Below are positions 34,467-44,993 of a stretch of DNA of 64,000 nt, one piece after another. The stretch is from contig VUYT01000008.1 in assembly GCA_008802785.1 (NCBI GenBank), forward strand, positions 62,001 through 126,000. The letters are read 5' to 3'. Within the stretch, counting starts at the first letter, position 1; the number at the start of each line of letters is the position of its first letter. The notes below the pieces were generated by a model. The model was not told where the DNA came from. It did no database searches and saw nothing but the letters and a program-made list of their open reading frames with translations. A program made the translations under genes and the position numbers. The DNA is from Symmetrospora coprosmae. Its lineage: Eukaryota > Basidiomycota > Cystobasidiomycetes > Symmetrosporaceae.

Positions 34467-34783
34467 GAAAGCCAGGGGAGCCAGGCGGGAGCGGATGAAG
34501 TGAGGTAACGCAATGCGAATGTGCAGGCAACGTGGCAGATATGCCCAGAGGTGAGCGCTGAGCATTCTCGCGGTGCCACTGCCAATTTCGGTCGGCATCC
34601 ACTTTTCGGCAGTTTGTAAGCCGGACCAGTCCGCGGCCCGGGGATCTGCAGCGGGTGGAGAAAGACGGCTCTTGTCCATGCACCACAGACGGAAAAGCGA
34701 GTTTATACGGTTCTTATACAACGACAGCGAAGCGGACTAGACGTGTCACCTTTGGCAGCAAGATTCAACGGTCAAAGAATGCC
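34467..34783. promoter_or_regulatory. Upstream region of the DHA1 transporter
   Basis: 317 bp between two minus-strand genes. On the transporter strand it contains two AT-rich TATA-like motifs (ttgtataag and gtataaactc, about 34698-34722). The role is inferred from composition only. Confidence 0.35.
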
Positions 34784-37232
34784 TCAGAGCTCCTCCTCTT
34801 CTTGCTGCGTTTCGGCTCGCCCCTGCATCTCCTGCGGCTCTTCTCGCTCTTCCATGATGGTGTCGACATCCTGCACATATGCTGGCTCCGAGGTGCTGGC
34901 CGAGTCGAAAGGAAGCGACAAACTGGAACGCGCTCGGCTCTGATAAGCGGAACGTATCAGCCTCGCTATGGAATCCTACGTGCCAAAGTGGCCCACTCAC
35001 CCGGTCTCTGCCCGGGATGGCCTTTGGTTTCGCGGTAGGCTTCTGCAGATGTCGCAAGCTGCTTGGCTTGATTTTTGCACGCCCAGCTCCTTCCCCAGGC
35101 GTACCATCTGCCTCTCCGGTCCCCGATGTCGCTTCACCCGTCTGCCTGTACGGCCCAAGCGAATTGGTTCGTGCGTATTCCTCCATGTGCGTGGTCAGAT
35201 CGTCCATGGCGCTCTCAGGCAGCTGCTCGTTGTGTTCAAGAAGACTAAAGAATTTTCGACGAAGGACTTGACGGATATACTCGAGGTACTCGCCTTCCCA
35301 CCATCCGTCTCGAGCCTGGTAGCACATTGAGCAGTGCGTTAGCCTCGTCGGACAGGATGAGGCTGCACCGAGCGTATAGGCGGCTCGTTGCTACTCACGT
35401 TGCACTCGTCTCGTACATAGTCTGTATTGCTGATGATCCGGGCAAGGAGAGGGTCCGTGATGTCGCAGAGCTGATAGTTGCCAATCGTCCGAGAGACGCT
35501 CTCGCCGTCGAAGATGTGCGAGGTGCCCTCGCTGCGAGGACGGGAGAACGTCGGTTAGCGCTTCATCTTCCGGAATGACAGCCAGCTTGGCTTCACCTCT
35601 CTCGCATCTGCAAATCGCCCGTGCCTGGGGCGCTCGCGCCTGCGACTCTTTTCAGGTAGACACGCGAGTTGGTCATGTTCCTGATGACGACTCGCTGGTA
35701 TCTATTGGCCATTTCGCGAACACGGGTCAGTCCATGGCGATTCCCGCTCTCTATCTGGCCTTGGATGAACTCACAACCTGGCCTCCTGATGCTGGCGTGG
35801 ATCGTAGCCATAGCGCACACAGGCCTCGCGATAGGGCCCGTCGGAGAACGACCACGACACGAAAGGTATTGTGATCTTGTAGCTGTATGGAGCACAATGA
35901 ATCATTACGGACGGTGCACGTGGGGCAGCTTTGCATTGTAGGAATGACGTACTTCATGACCTTGCTCCTCTCGGTCTTCGATAGGTTATTGAGAAGGCCT
36001 GCTCGGCTCCACACGGGTCTCTCCTCGAACAGCTAAGGGTGTGCCGTGTCAGTCAAGTTTTACTTGCCGCACACGCGCCGTACGGGATTGACTCACAGCA
36101 TACAGCTTGTCCAGCGTGGCGGTTTCCAGACCGTGGCTGACATCGACCTGTCCAATGTCGGGAGGAGGTCCTTTGGGAAGCTGGCGAGTGCTCACGCGTC
36201 AGTGTGCACAGGAGAAACTGTATGCAGGACTGTTGTAGCGCACCTTGTCTGGCGGCGTAGAGAAGGGCACACTGATCATCCAATCGCCCTTATATTTGGC
36301 CTTGTTGACGAGACGCGTGATCTCCGTGCCATCCTCGTTGGTCGTGGTCGTCGGGATGGAGAGAGGATTCGGTCGATAGCTAGAGAGTCCACACAGCTGC
36401 ACGTCAGTGCATGTACAGCAGCGGGTCGGACGGGAAGTCGGACGCACTCGTAGATTTGGGGCAATGTGAGGCGGCTGAAGACGGGTGGAGGTAGAATTCT
36501 GAGCTCGTCAAAGTCCTCATTAGGCTCCGGGAAGCGGAAGGCTTGTATCGTCGACACTGTGAATGCGAATGGGCGGGCATATGGCAGTCTAGTGAGCTCG
36601 ACAACAGGCCGGGTCCGCGTAGGTGGCGATTCTAGGGTGGAAGGGCCTGACGTACCGTCCATCTTTCGCATCGCGTTCGCGACCTTGACTGTCGGATCAT
36701 CTTCCGCACCGTCTCCCTGATACTGCAAGTCCGCCATTGCTGTAGCGACGATATGTCAGCTAGGTGCGGAACTGCACTCCCCTCTGGCATGACCTCTGTC
36801 GCGAGAGCGGCGCTCACCCTTGAATCTGACCACTCTGCTGACTGCGCCTACCACCTCGAGCGTGAACACTCCGCTGCTCTGCACCTCTGCCGCTTTCTTT
36901 CCGCCTGGGCCTGCCGTGCCATCCTGCTCAATCGCTGTTCCTTCGGGACGCTTCTTCCTCCTGCGTTTGACGACCTTGAGAACGACCGTGTTGCCTGCCT
37001 CGACTGTGTCGCCTCCAACAGCGTGCGAGAATGTCACATCCGGACGGAAATTGAGCTCGACGATGCCATCCGTCTTGCACAGTGCTCGCGTGAGCCGTCC
37101 ATGCCCTCCGAGCGTTGCAATGGCTGCAGCTGTTGACTGGGGCTTTGACGCGACCGGTCCTGGGTATTCTATCGACACGAGCGGCAGCGCGGTCGAATCG
37201 AGGCGGTATGTCGGGGCAGAAGAGCCCGTCAT
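34784..37232 (-). CDS. TFC1: Transcription factor TFIIIC subunit Tfc1/Sfc1 (GTF3C5-like)
   Basis: Ten exons: 37232-36818, 36739-36448, 36379-36244, 36180-36097, 36032-35953, 35882-35775, 35701-35597, 35531-35399, 35315-35001, 34939-34784, giving 607 residues. It begins with LPLVSIEYPGPVASKPQST and LNFRPDVTFSHAV, the dimerisation-type N-terminal region. ADLQYQGDGAEDDP and YEDYRPNPLSIP follow. The conserved core reads LFEERPVWSRAGLLNNL, SWSFSDGPYREACVRYGYDP and LYQRVVIRNM, then HIFDGESVSRTIGNYQLCDI and a Glu-rich C-terminus. TFIIIC binds the A and B boxes of tRNA genes and recruits TFIIIB; this subunit contacts the A-box side. All ten exons close in frame. Half the introns are 50-80 nt. Confidence 0.93.
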
Positions 37233-37471
37233 GGTGCTGAAAGCTGTACAGATGCAAAGACTGCCGTGCCCATATCGCGTACAGTGCGGAGAGCAAGAGC
37301 GTAGGTGAAGCTCGCTCGGGTCAAAGTCGCGAGAACGGCACGTGCAAACGCAGGGCGGAGAAGTGGGCTACGCTCGAACAGACGTCTAGAATGGTGCGCC
37401 AGCGCGGGTATGGAGGACGCTGGTACAGGTACAAGGGTATGACGCTGCTGTTGGACGGACGGACGGCGGTC

Positions 37472-38875
37472 TTACGTTTGTGAGGAGGCATAATCGCTGT
37501 AGCGATACGATGACGCCTGCTCGACACCTGGCAGTTTTCTCCTGATCATTCTGACTATCTTCGGCCTGCGCTTCCTAGATTCCTCCCACATTTTTCCAGG
37601 CATCTTTGGCTGCTTCTTGATGGTCAAGCGGGCCCACATGGAGGCAAACGCACCCCCTCTCGTACCTCCTTGAACGCCAGAGGCACGCTGCAGTCTCTGC
37701 TCTTGCAAGCTTGTCCTCTCCTTTGCCTTTCGCGTATGGAATGCAAATAGCCCAGCGCGGGGTTTGCTAGACTGGGGGAATGGGTCTTCGCGAGCTCCGC
37801 TGCTGCCGTGCTGGTAAGCATCCTCCCTCTGCCAGTCCTCCACGTACCGGTTCCGCAGCTGGCGATCCCGACCCTCGCGTGCGGAAGAGCGATTGCGCTG
37901 GTTGCCATGGCTATCTTGGCCTTGCTGAGGAGAGGTGCTCATTGAGCGCCGGGACGTTCCCACTGACGCAGAGCCCACCTCACTTGGGCTCTTGCGGCTG
38001 TAGCGGATGACATATCGGTCAAAGGCATCGAGATTACCCCGCCACTCTCTTGCCTTGCTTGACCGGCTCATGTACGCCAGAGCGTAGCCTGTAGCCTCCA
38101 GCAAGGCAAGCGAGGAGGCGTGTTCGAGCCGGACGAAGAATCCCTTCCTGCTGGCTTCCCTCAGATATTCGTTGACGCCGATGGAAAGCGTATCTTTGTG
38201 GCCCCAGAGGCGCCAGCGTCCGCGCATTTGCTTGTGAATATGGTCTTTGAGCTCCCATGCAGCCTTCTGCATCTCTTCGCGATTATGGCTGAAAAAGACG
38301 TGCTCAGAGACGTATCTTCCGTTCTTCCCCGGTCTAAGGCGCGCCGCAGTCAACTCCCAAACGGACAGCGTCTTGCTGTCGCGACGGGCGGCATGAGCTC
38401 TGCTGCCGCGGAGGATGCCTGCGATGGGCTGTCCGACAATCTTGCGAGTACTGCGGCCATCCGAGCGCCGCCAATCAGGTTTGCGGGTGATTGTCTCGGT
38501 AATGGTCCGGATGGCATGACTGAAGTCCAGGAGATAACCTTTCTGGCCACGCAGTTCAAAGCGTCTTTCGAGAACATCAGAAGAGTCGTCGTCGATGAGG
38601 TGGACTGTTCCTTTGACTCGCAGTCGCGAGGTAATCTCCTCAAAGCTGTCCGTGATGGCGAGGCTAGCCTGGACGTACGAGTCTGGAAGCTCTCCCCGGT
38701 ACCAGCGGAGGATAAAAGTGTAGCGCTGTTCATTGCCAAGATTGCCTGGCGCAGGAGGAGCAAACGAGGCAGGCGGAGTCTGTACGTTCGAAGGCAAGGA
38801 GGTCAGCTATCTATAGATGAAGCCATCGACTGCAATCACTGCAAGACGCGATTGACGTACAGCACGAGCTGCCAT
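37472..38875 (-). CDS. Basic protein of unknown function
   Basis: Two exons: 38875-38861 (five codons, MAARA) and 38779-37472, giving 440 residues. The N-terminal half contains RYTFILRWYRGELPDSYVQA, then RLRVKGTVHLIDDDSS and YLLDFSHAIRTITET, and appears folded. The second half has HVFFSHNREEMQKAAWELKD and then becomes highly basic and low-complexity, ending in repeated Arg/Lys clusters (GKMWEESRKRRPKIVRMIRR). This suggests nucleic-acid or nuclear association, but I recognise no domain. The start depends on the tiny first exon; its donor gtacgtc and the acceptor cgtacag both fit. A TATA-like ttatata lies only 10 bp or so upstream of the ATG. Confidence 0.65.
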
Positions 38876-39647
38876 TAGCGCTATATAATGCTTGTGCTTG
38901 CGACGTACGTGAGTGAGGAGGCGGGAGCAGAGAGAGCGAGACTTGCCGCCGGACGGATGGCCAATGCTCCGAGGCGATTTCGATGGCTATGCACTCTTGC
39001 GGTGCCCCATCCATATGCATGCCAATGTCCGCCCCCGCGCAGATCCGCACAAAGGGTCGCCCAGCTGCTCCATGGACCTTGTTGCGGATGAGCACGCATA
39101 GCTTGGGCCCGCACAGGAATCTCTAGATCAGATGCTGCTGGACTGGAAGCGTCTGAGTGCATCAGCTGGTCATAGTCATCGGATCGCCAGAGTCTCTTGC
39201 TGGATGAGGGACGCTGGGATATGCGCCAACGCTGTCATGCTTCCAGACCATTCCAAGGGGATTGGCTGCATCATCGCAGGCATGGAGGAAGCGACTGGCT
39301 GTGCGTGAGTGCCTGTTGTCGATAGTTCAGTCTCGTGGTGCAGTCGCTTCGAGGGCAAGGACGGCATCTCGAATGAAGGGCAGGCGACTTGCAGTCAGTC
39401 GGTAAGCTTCACACAGGCTGCGGTATATTCTCTTAATGTGCCTAAGGTCTCCCTTACGCGAGCCTCGAAGCTGGCGCCGGTGTGTGTATGCATGGGCGGT
39501 CGAGAGGTGTCCGCGTCTAGACGAAGCCGGCCGAATTCGAAGTCGGTCTCCACGTCCGTCCCGTCTCTCCCGACCGGTTGGCCTTCCTGTCATCCACACT
39601 CATCTCGCATACCCAGGCAACTTTTGTACAATTGCCATTCAAGGACG
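38876..39647. promoter_or_regulatory. Divergent region with scattered minus-strand open frames
   Basis: 772 bp between the unknown basic protein and GLC8. The minus strand carries short frames of fairly natural composition (for example around 39367-39176 and 39095-38900), but no start, splice chain or family could be established. It may hold a small gene, or just the two promoters. Confidence 0.35.
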
Positions 39648-40767
39648 ATGCAGACAGACGCTCCCAGTGCAGCCTCGACTGCAGCTCCAGACAACACCAG
39701 CTCGGCTGTGGCCCCGACGTCATCGCGTCCGCCGTTCCCGCGTGACCCGTCCAGCAGCGGGGTCCGCCCAAAGGGCATCCTGAAGCACGCTGGGGGCAGC
39801 ACAGGCCAGGACGGTGCCGCCGCCGCCGAGGACGATGCTCAGACGGTCGTCGAAGGGCAGGGCGCCCCGCCATCGCTGCGCTGGGACGAGGTCAACCTGA
39901 ACCTGAACGAAGTCAACCGCGACTCGACCATGAAGATCACAGAGCCAAAGACGCCGTGGGTTGGCGCTGAGCCTCGCAGCGAGGACAGACTGAGAGCACA
40001 TCGGCTGACCTTTCGGATGCCCTGCCGTTTTAACCAGATACGTCCGCTACAATGCCGAAACGGACGAGGTGATGGACCTCGACAAGATCCCCGGCTTTGA
40101 GCTCGGCGAGACTGAGCGTGGCGGGGCTGGCGACGGGGCAGGCGACGACGAGGACAAAGACTATTTCGCCATGGACAAGGATGGCGAGGCTACAGCTAGG
40201 CAGACAAGCGAGGCGCCCGCAGCTCCGGAACCAACGACGTCGAGCCGTCCATCCGCGTTGAGCACGAGCTCCACCCCAGGGGCTGCGGGGCAGTCGAGCA
40301 GGTCGAGCTCATTCTCTTCGAGGAGAGGTTCCGAGACGAGCAGGAGGAGCTCGGACGTGTCCGAGAGGAAGATGGTCGTTGTCGAGGACCATGGACCGGG
40401 CGTGGACGCCGAGGACGAGGGCGCAGACGAGGAGAGTAAGTCTTACGCGGCTTGTCTCATTCATTTACGCGCTCCTCACATGACTGACATGCCTAACCAC
40501 GCAGCCCGCAAAGCGAGGAAGGAGTTCAAGGAGCGTCGGGGCTCGTTCTACAGCGGCGAAGGGGAGATGATGAAGCGCTTGAGGGCCGGCGTGCTCGAGC
40601 TCGACGACGAGGACGAAGACAGTGATGCCAAGGATGATTCTGCAATCCAGCTCGACGACGAGAGCGAGCCGGTGGCAGGCATCAACGGGCACCGCTCGAG
40701 TGGACGGAGCGCCAGGAACGCAATCCCACCTGTGCCGCCTCTTCCAAAAGTCAACGGTGCCTCATGA
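39648..40767 (+). CDS. GLC8: Protein phosphatase 1 regulatory inhibitor-2 (Glc8)
   Basis: Three exons: 39648-39955, 40038-40435, 40505-40767, giving 322 residues. The N-terminal PP1-binding motif is RPKGILKHAGG, followed by LRWDEVNLNLNEVNRDSTMK and ITEPKTPYVRYNAETDEVM, the last two parts joined by splicing at CC|A. The C-terminal motif KARKEFKERRGSFYSGEGEM matches the inhibitor-2 helix that covers the PP1 active site. Glc8 is a small unfolded regulator that both inhibits and activates the PP1 catalytic subunit (Glc7). The Ser/Glu-rich middle is longer than in yeast. The EPKTPY threonine is the conserved phosphorylation site. Confidence 0.93.
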
Positions 40768-40916
40768 TGTGGAGTGCACGATGCGGTGGAGATCCATCCC
40801 TCCAAAGCCAGAGGATCTTCAATCTAGCACTTTCAGTTCAATTTTCCTGCCGTGTGCTATTTTTCAACGTCCTCTGCAATGTAACGCTACATGGGTGATA
40901 AGATATCGCAGCACCG

Positions 40917-42378
40917 TCAATTCTGCTTTTTCGTGTTCTTCTCCTGCTCAGTCCGCTCGACAGCCTCGTCCGCCGTCTCCGGCTTGCCCTCGCCCAGCGC
41001 CTCCTTCAGGCTCGTCTTTGCCGTGCCCCGCTTGAGCGGCTTCGGCTGGCTCGCCGCCGGCTTCCATCCAATGGCAAAGATGACCTGGAACGTGGCGGGC
41101 AGCGTGCCGTCCTCGTTGCCGTGCAGGGCACGGTAGATGGCGTCCGCGGCGAGGAGCGTGTCGCGGCTCAGGTGCGGCCGGCGCAGGCTCACGGCGTTCG
41201 ACTCGCCCATCCCGCGCAGGTCGTCCATCAGCTCAAAGATGGATGGGTAGTGGATCGTCACCTCGTCTACGTCGACGGCGGGCAGGTTGAAGCCGGCGCG
41301 AGAGAGGAGCGACGACATTGACCGCGAGTCTGCACAGGCGACAGAGCGGATCAACATTTCCACTGACGGGATCATGCAAGGACGAGAAGGAGACGCACCC
41401 GTCATGGGCGAGACGCGCGGCGAGATGCCGCCCTCCCGCTCTAGCTCGGCCAGCTGCAGCGAGGTGCGAAGCTCGAACAGCGATTCGCCACCCAGCAGCG
41501 CCCCGATAAAGACGCCGTCTTCTTTTAGAATTTGCCTGATCTGAATGAGCGTCCCAGGGAGGTCGTTCACCCAGTGCAAGGCGAGATTCGACATGATGAC
41601 ATCTTGGCTGTCGGGCTGTAGCGGTTCCGGGCAGAAGGACTCTTCGTCGAGGAGGATGCGCTCGACATCGACTGAGGCCAGAGGGGACGACAGGTCAATT
41701 ATGCACACTGTGGTTAGTGACCACGAAGGGAGCGCACGCACCATCATACTCTTCGTCCTTGTCTCTGTACAGGAGATTCTCTGTGTGGCCGAAGCCGACT
41801 CAGCAGGGAACGATTGGACTCGCTCGCAACGGAAGAACTGACCCGCTGAATCACACATGATGACTTTCTGCGTGATCTCCCTGTCAAGATGCTTGACAAT
41901 GTGTCCTGCTCCGCTCCCAAAGTCGACTACCGCCGGATAGCGCTTCTTGATGTCCTGTTTAACAGCGCAATTCGAGGAGGAGCGGGTCTCAGCCTTGCAG
42001 CGGACACTCACAGCTATACACTGACACTTTGGTGGACAGACGCACCAGCAAGCGATCCACGAGCTGCGCCCCGACTTCATCCTTGACGTAGTCGGTCAGC
42101 CGCGAGTGCTCGGTGTCTTTGCGCACGGCGCGGTTCTTCTGCTTTAGCTTTGTGGTGCGGTCGAAGACGGCGTAGGCGGACGGGTTGGGAATGACTGGAG
42201 GGCGGGAGGTTGACGGTGCAGAGGAAGAGGTGCCGGCCGACGAGGAGGATGATGACGACACGGGTGTGGCATAGCTTCGAGACAGGCTCGAGGCGGGTGG
42301 CAGGCGGAGTGGTGGCTTGGAGGCTCGCCGGAGTGCTGCTGCAGCATGAGAGCAGGAGCAGAAGGGTAAGCATGCCAT
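40917..42378 (-). CDS. NDUFAF5: Mitochondrial complex I assembly methyltransferase-like protein NDUFAF5
   Basis: Four exons: 42378-42046, 41954-41843, 41671-41399, 41329-40917, giving 376 residues. The N-terminus is Ala/Arg/Ser-rich with no acids for about 50 residues, a likely mitochondrial presequence. NPSAYAVFDRTTKLKQKNRA starts the conserved part. The SAM motif is VVDFGSGAGHIVKHL. MSNLALHWVNDLPGTLIQI, FIGALLGGESLFELRTSLQL and AGFNLPAVDVDEVTIHYPSI are diagnostic for NDUFAF5/C20orf7. The family modifies an arginine of the NDUFS7 subunit during complex I assembly, so this organism should have complex I, unlike Saccharomyces. The intron 41842-41672 (171 nt) is unusually long for the window and might contain a further small exon. 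Confidence 0.93.
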
Positions 42379-42780
42379 GGTGTTTGGGAGCTGTAGCACC
42401 GTAGAGCTCGATGATGCCTCTGTAGACGAGAGACGCGAGCTCGGCGGGGTGGATAGATGTCGGCGGCGATCGGAGGTGTCGGGCGAGCTGCAGCTGGGCC
42501 TTGTCTGACTTGTAACAGTAAGAGAGTGTACTGTCGTGTCTAATAACTGCTGCTGATCCCAGTTGCCTACAGTACTTGCTTGCCCCTCTTCTTGACGCTT
42601 GACGGCAAGCGAAAGAGCATCGTCGTGGCGGCAACAGCCAGGCTCGGGCGAAGGGGGCCAGCAGCGAGCGCAGCGGGGTCAAAAGTTGGGTGAGGAGAGA
42701 CCCGCCCAGACGAGTCGTCTTTCTCCTAATCGCAAACAAGAGAAGGAAGACATCCCCTCTGCACATCCAGCACCTGCGCC
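42379..42780. promoter_or_regulatory. Divergent promoter between two mitochondrial genes
   Basis: 402 bp separate the start codons of NDUFAF5 (minus) and PDA1 (plus). A shared bidirectional promoter for two respiratory genes is plausible. No motif was recognised. Confidence 0.4.
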
Positions 42781-44756
42781 ATGTCCTCGTCCATCCTGAG
42801 GGTCGCAGCTCGACGCGCCGTCGCGGCCTCTGCGCGATCCCCCGCCGCCGTCGCTGGCCTCAAGACGCTCGCACGTCCTGCGCTCGTCTCGGCTGCGGCT
42901 TCGACGTCCAAGCGGGTGCGCAGACCTGATACGCACAGCTACCAGCTGGCCATGTTGTACTGACACTGCTGTGCCCTTTCGCCAGGTCGCTGCTCCCATC
43001 CTGTGAGTGACGCTCTCCGAGATCCGAAGATATGCGCGCGTGTGCCCCTAGCCATGGAGCAGCTGGCACAGGCCCTGCCGAATCCTATCGTCCAGCTGGA
43101 GCAGGCAATGGCCGCAGATGAACGCGGCGCTTCTCGCGCGTAGGCGCAGTCAGAGCCCGGCTTCTGCATGGCTGGGCATGCGGGCACGGAGCAGGGCCAG
43201 CCGCTCGCTATCAGCGACTCAGCGACACGAGATCCGGGACTGATCACAGGCTTCTTTAATTGGCAACCACCAGCTCCCGCAGCGTGCAAACCTCTGCCGT
43301 CGCCTCGCACATTGAGGGTGTCGAGGTGCCCGACTCGCCAGATGAGCCATTCACCGTGGGTTTATCGAGCTCGGGACCGAGGCACCTATCGCCCCTCCTG
43401 CCTGCAAGAGACTGACCCGCTTGTCACCGCAGGTCTACCTCGCCGAGGACACCTTCCACGGACACCGCCTGGAAGTGCCCAAGAACGAAGTCTCGGTGAC
43501 CAAGAACCAGCTCATCAAGCTGTACGAGCAGATGGTCACGATGCGCCGGATGGAGATGGCTGCCGACCAGCTGTACAAGCAAAAGATGATTCGCGGATTC
43601 TGCCACCTCGCCATCGGGCAGGAGGCCGTCTCTGTCGGCCTCGAGTCCGGCATCGAGCCAGACGACAAGGTCATCACAGCCTACCGATGCCACCCCTTTG
43701 CCGTCCTCCGAGGCGGGACGGTCAAGGGCGTCATTGCCGAGCTCCTCGGCCGACAGGGCGGCATGTCGCACGGCAAGGGCGGATCCATGCACATCTTCAC
43801 AAAGTCCTTCTTCGGAGGGAACGGCATTGTCGGCGCGCAAGTCCCTGTCGGAGCTGGGATTGCACTCGCCCAGAAGTACATGGGCCAGGCCGACAAGCAC
43901 GCTACCTTCGCCATGTACGGAGATGGTGCATCCAACCAGGGTCAGGTCTTTGAGAGCTTCAACATGGCCAAGCTCTGGAATCTGGTGAGAGCTGCAGCCG
44001 TGCCTCATCTGCGCTCCTTCCAAGCAAGACGGCTGACACAGTCTAACGACCCTGACCGCAGCCATGTGTCTTTGTCTGCGAGAACAACCTCTACGGAATG
44101 GGCACGCCTGCCGAGCGCTCGTCAAGCAACACCAAGTACTTTATGCGCGGCGACCTGATCCCTGGTCTGCAGGTCAACGCCATGGACGTCCTCGCCGTGC
44201 ACGGCGCCGTCAAGTTTGCCAAGGAGTGGACGCAGTCTGGCAAGGGCCCGCTGCTGCTCGAGATGGTCACGTACCGCTACGGCGGGCACTCGATGTCGGA
44301 CCCGGGCACGACGTACCGCACGCGCGAGGAGATCCAGCACATGCGCAGCGAGCGAGACCCTATCACGGGCCTCAAGCAGCGCCTCCTCGACTGGGGCATC
44401 ATCGACGAGTCGGAGCTCAAGGAGCTCGACAAGAAGATCCGCGCATCCGTCGACCACGACGTCGAGGAGGCAAAGAAGAGCCCAGAGCCCGAGGCTGGTG
44501 ACGAGATGTGGAAGGACAGTGAGTGCACTCCTCGTTTCAATTAGCATGCGGAACTAGCGACGGCCTTCACTAACGTCCACGCTGCCCTGCAGTCTACTTC
44601 GAGGGCACCTCGCCGCCCTGGATGCGAGGACGCGAGGCTGGGGAAATCTACTACTACCCCGAGCACGAGACCAAGGGCGTCCCCGCCCGCGAGGTCATTG
44701 GTGTCTCTCAGCTCGGCAGCAACGCCGAGACCGATTCGACTGGACGGCTCGTCTAG
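42781..44756 (+). CDS. PDA1: Pyruvate dehydrogenase E1 component, alpha subunit
   Basis: Six exons: 42781-42915, 42986-43002, 43283-43355, 43434-43984, 44061-44518, 44593-44756, giving 465 residues. A basic, Ala/Ser-rich leader ([20 protein letters not shown]) is a mitochondrial presequence. Family landmarks are [54 protein letters not shown] and the thiamine diphosphate motif from [14 protein letters not shown] to [10 protein letters not shown]. The regulatory loop [20 protein letters not shown] carries the serine phosphorylated by PDK. E1 decarboxylates pyruvate and acetylates the lipoyl group of E2. Exon 2 is a 17-nt microexon. The 280-nt second intron is by far the longest in the gene. 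Confidence 0.96.
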
Positions 44757-44993
44757 GCTGTTCCGGCTCTAACGCAGCGAGAGAAGCGCCACCTGTTTGC
44801 CTGATAGTCGAAGAAGGGAGAGAGGGCCGAGACTTGTAAATGTACGATTGGTGCGATGCACGATGGAGAGAAAGCAACCGCAGTCTTAGAGCATCCCAGA
44901 CTCTGTTCGCGTCGTCTTCCTCTCAGGCTCTTGACCCAAAGTCCGGAGTGCGTCTCGTGCTCTCGTTCGCCTCTCACGCACCCTCGCGACAAG

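Noticed and set aside
42077-42766. Minus-strand frame of about 230 residues overlapping the NDUFAF5 5' end
   Set aside because: It is a shifted-frame shadow of the NDUFAF5 presequence exon and promoter; composition is biased and non-natural.
43424-44125. Minus-strand open frame opposite PDA1
   Set aside because: Strong codon bias of PDA1 produces open antisense frames; no independent coding signal.
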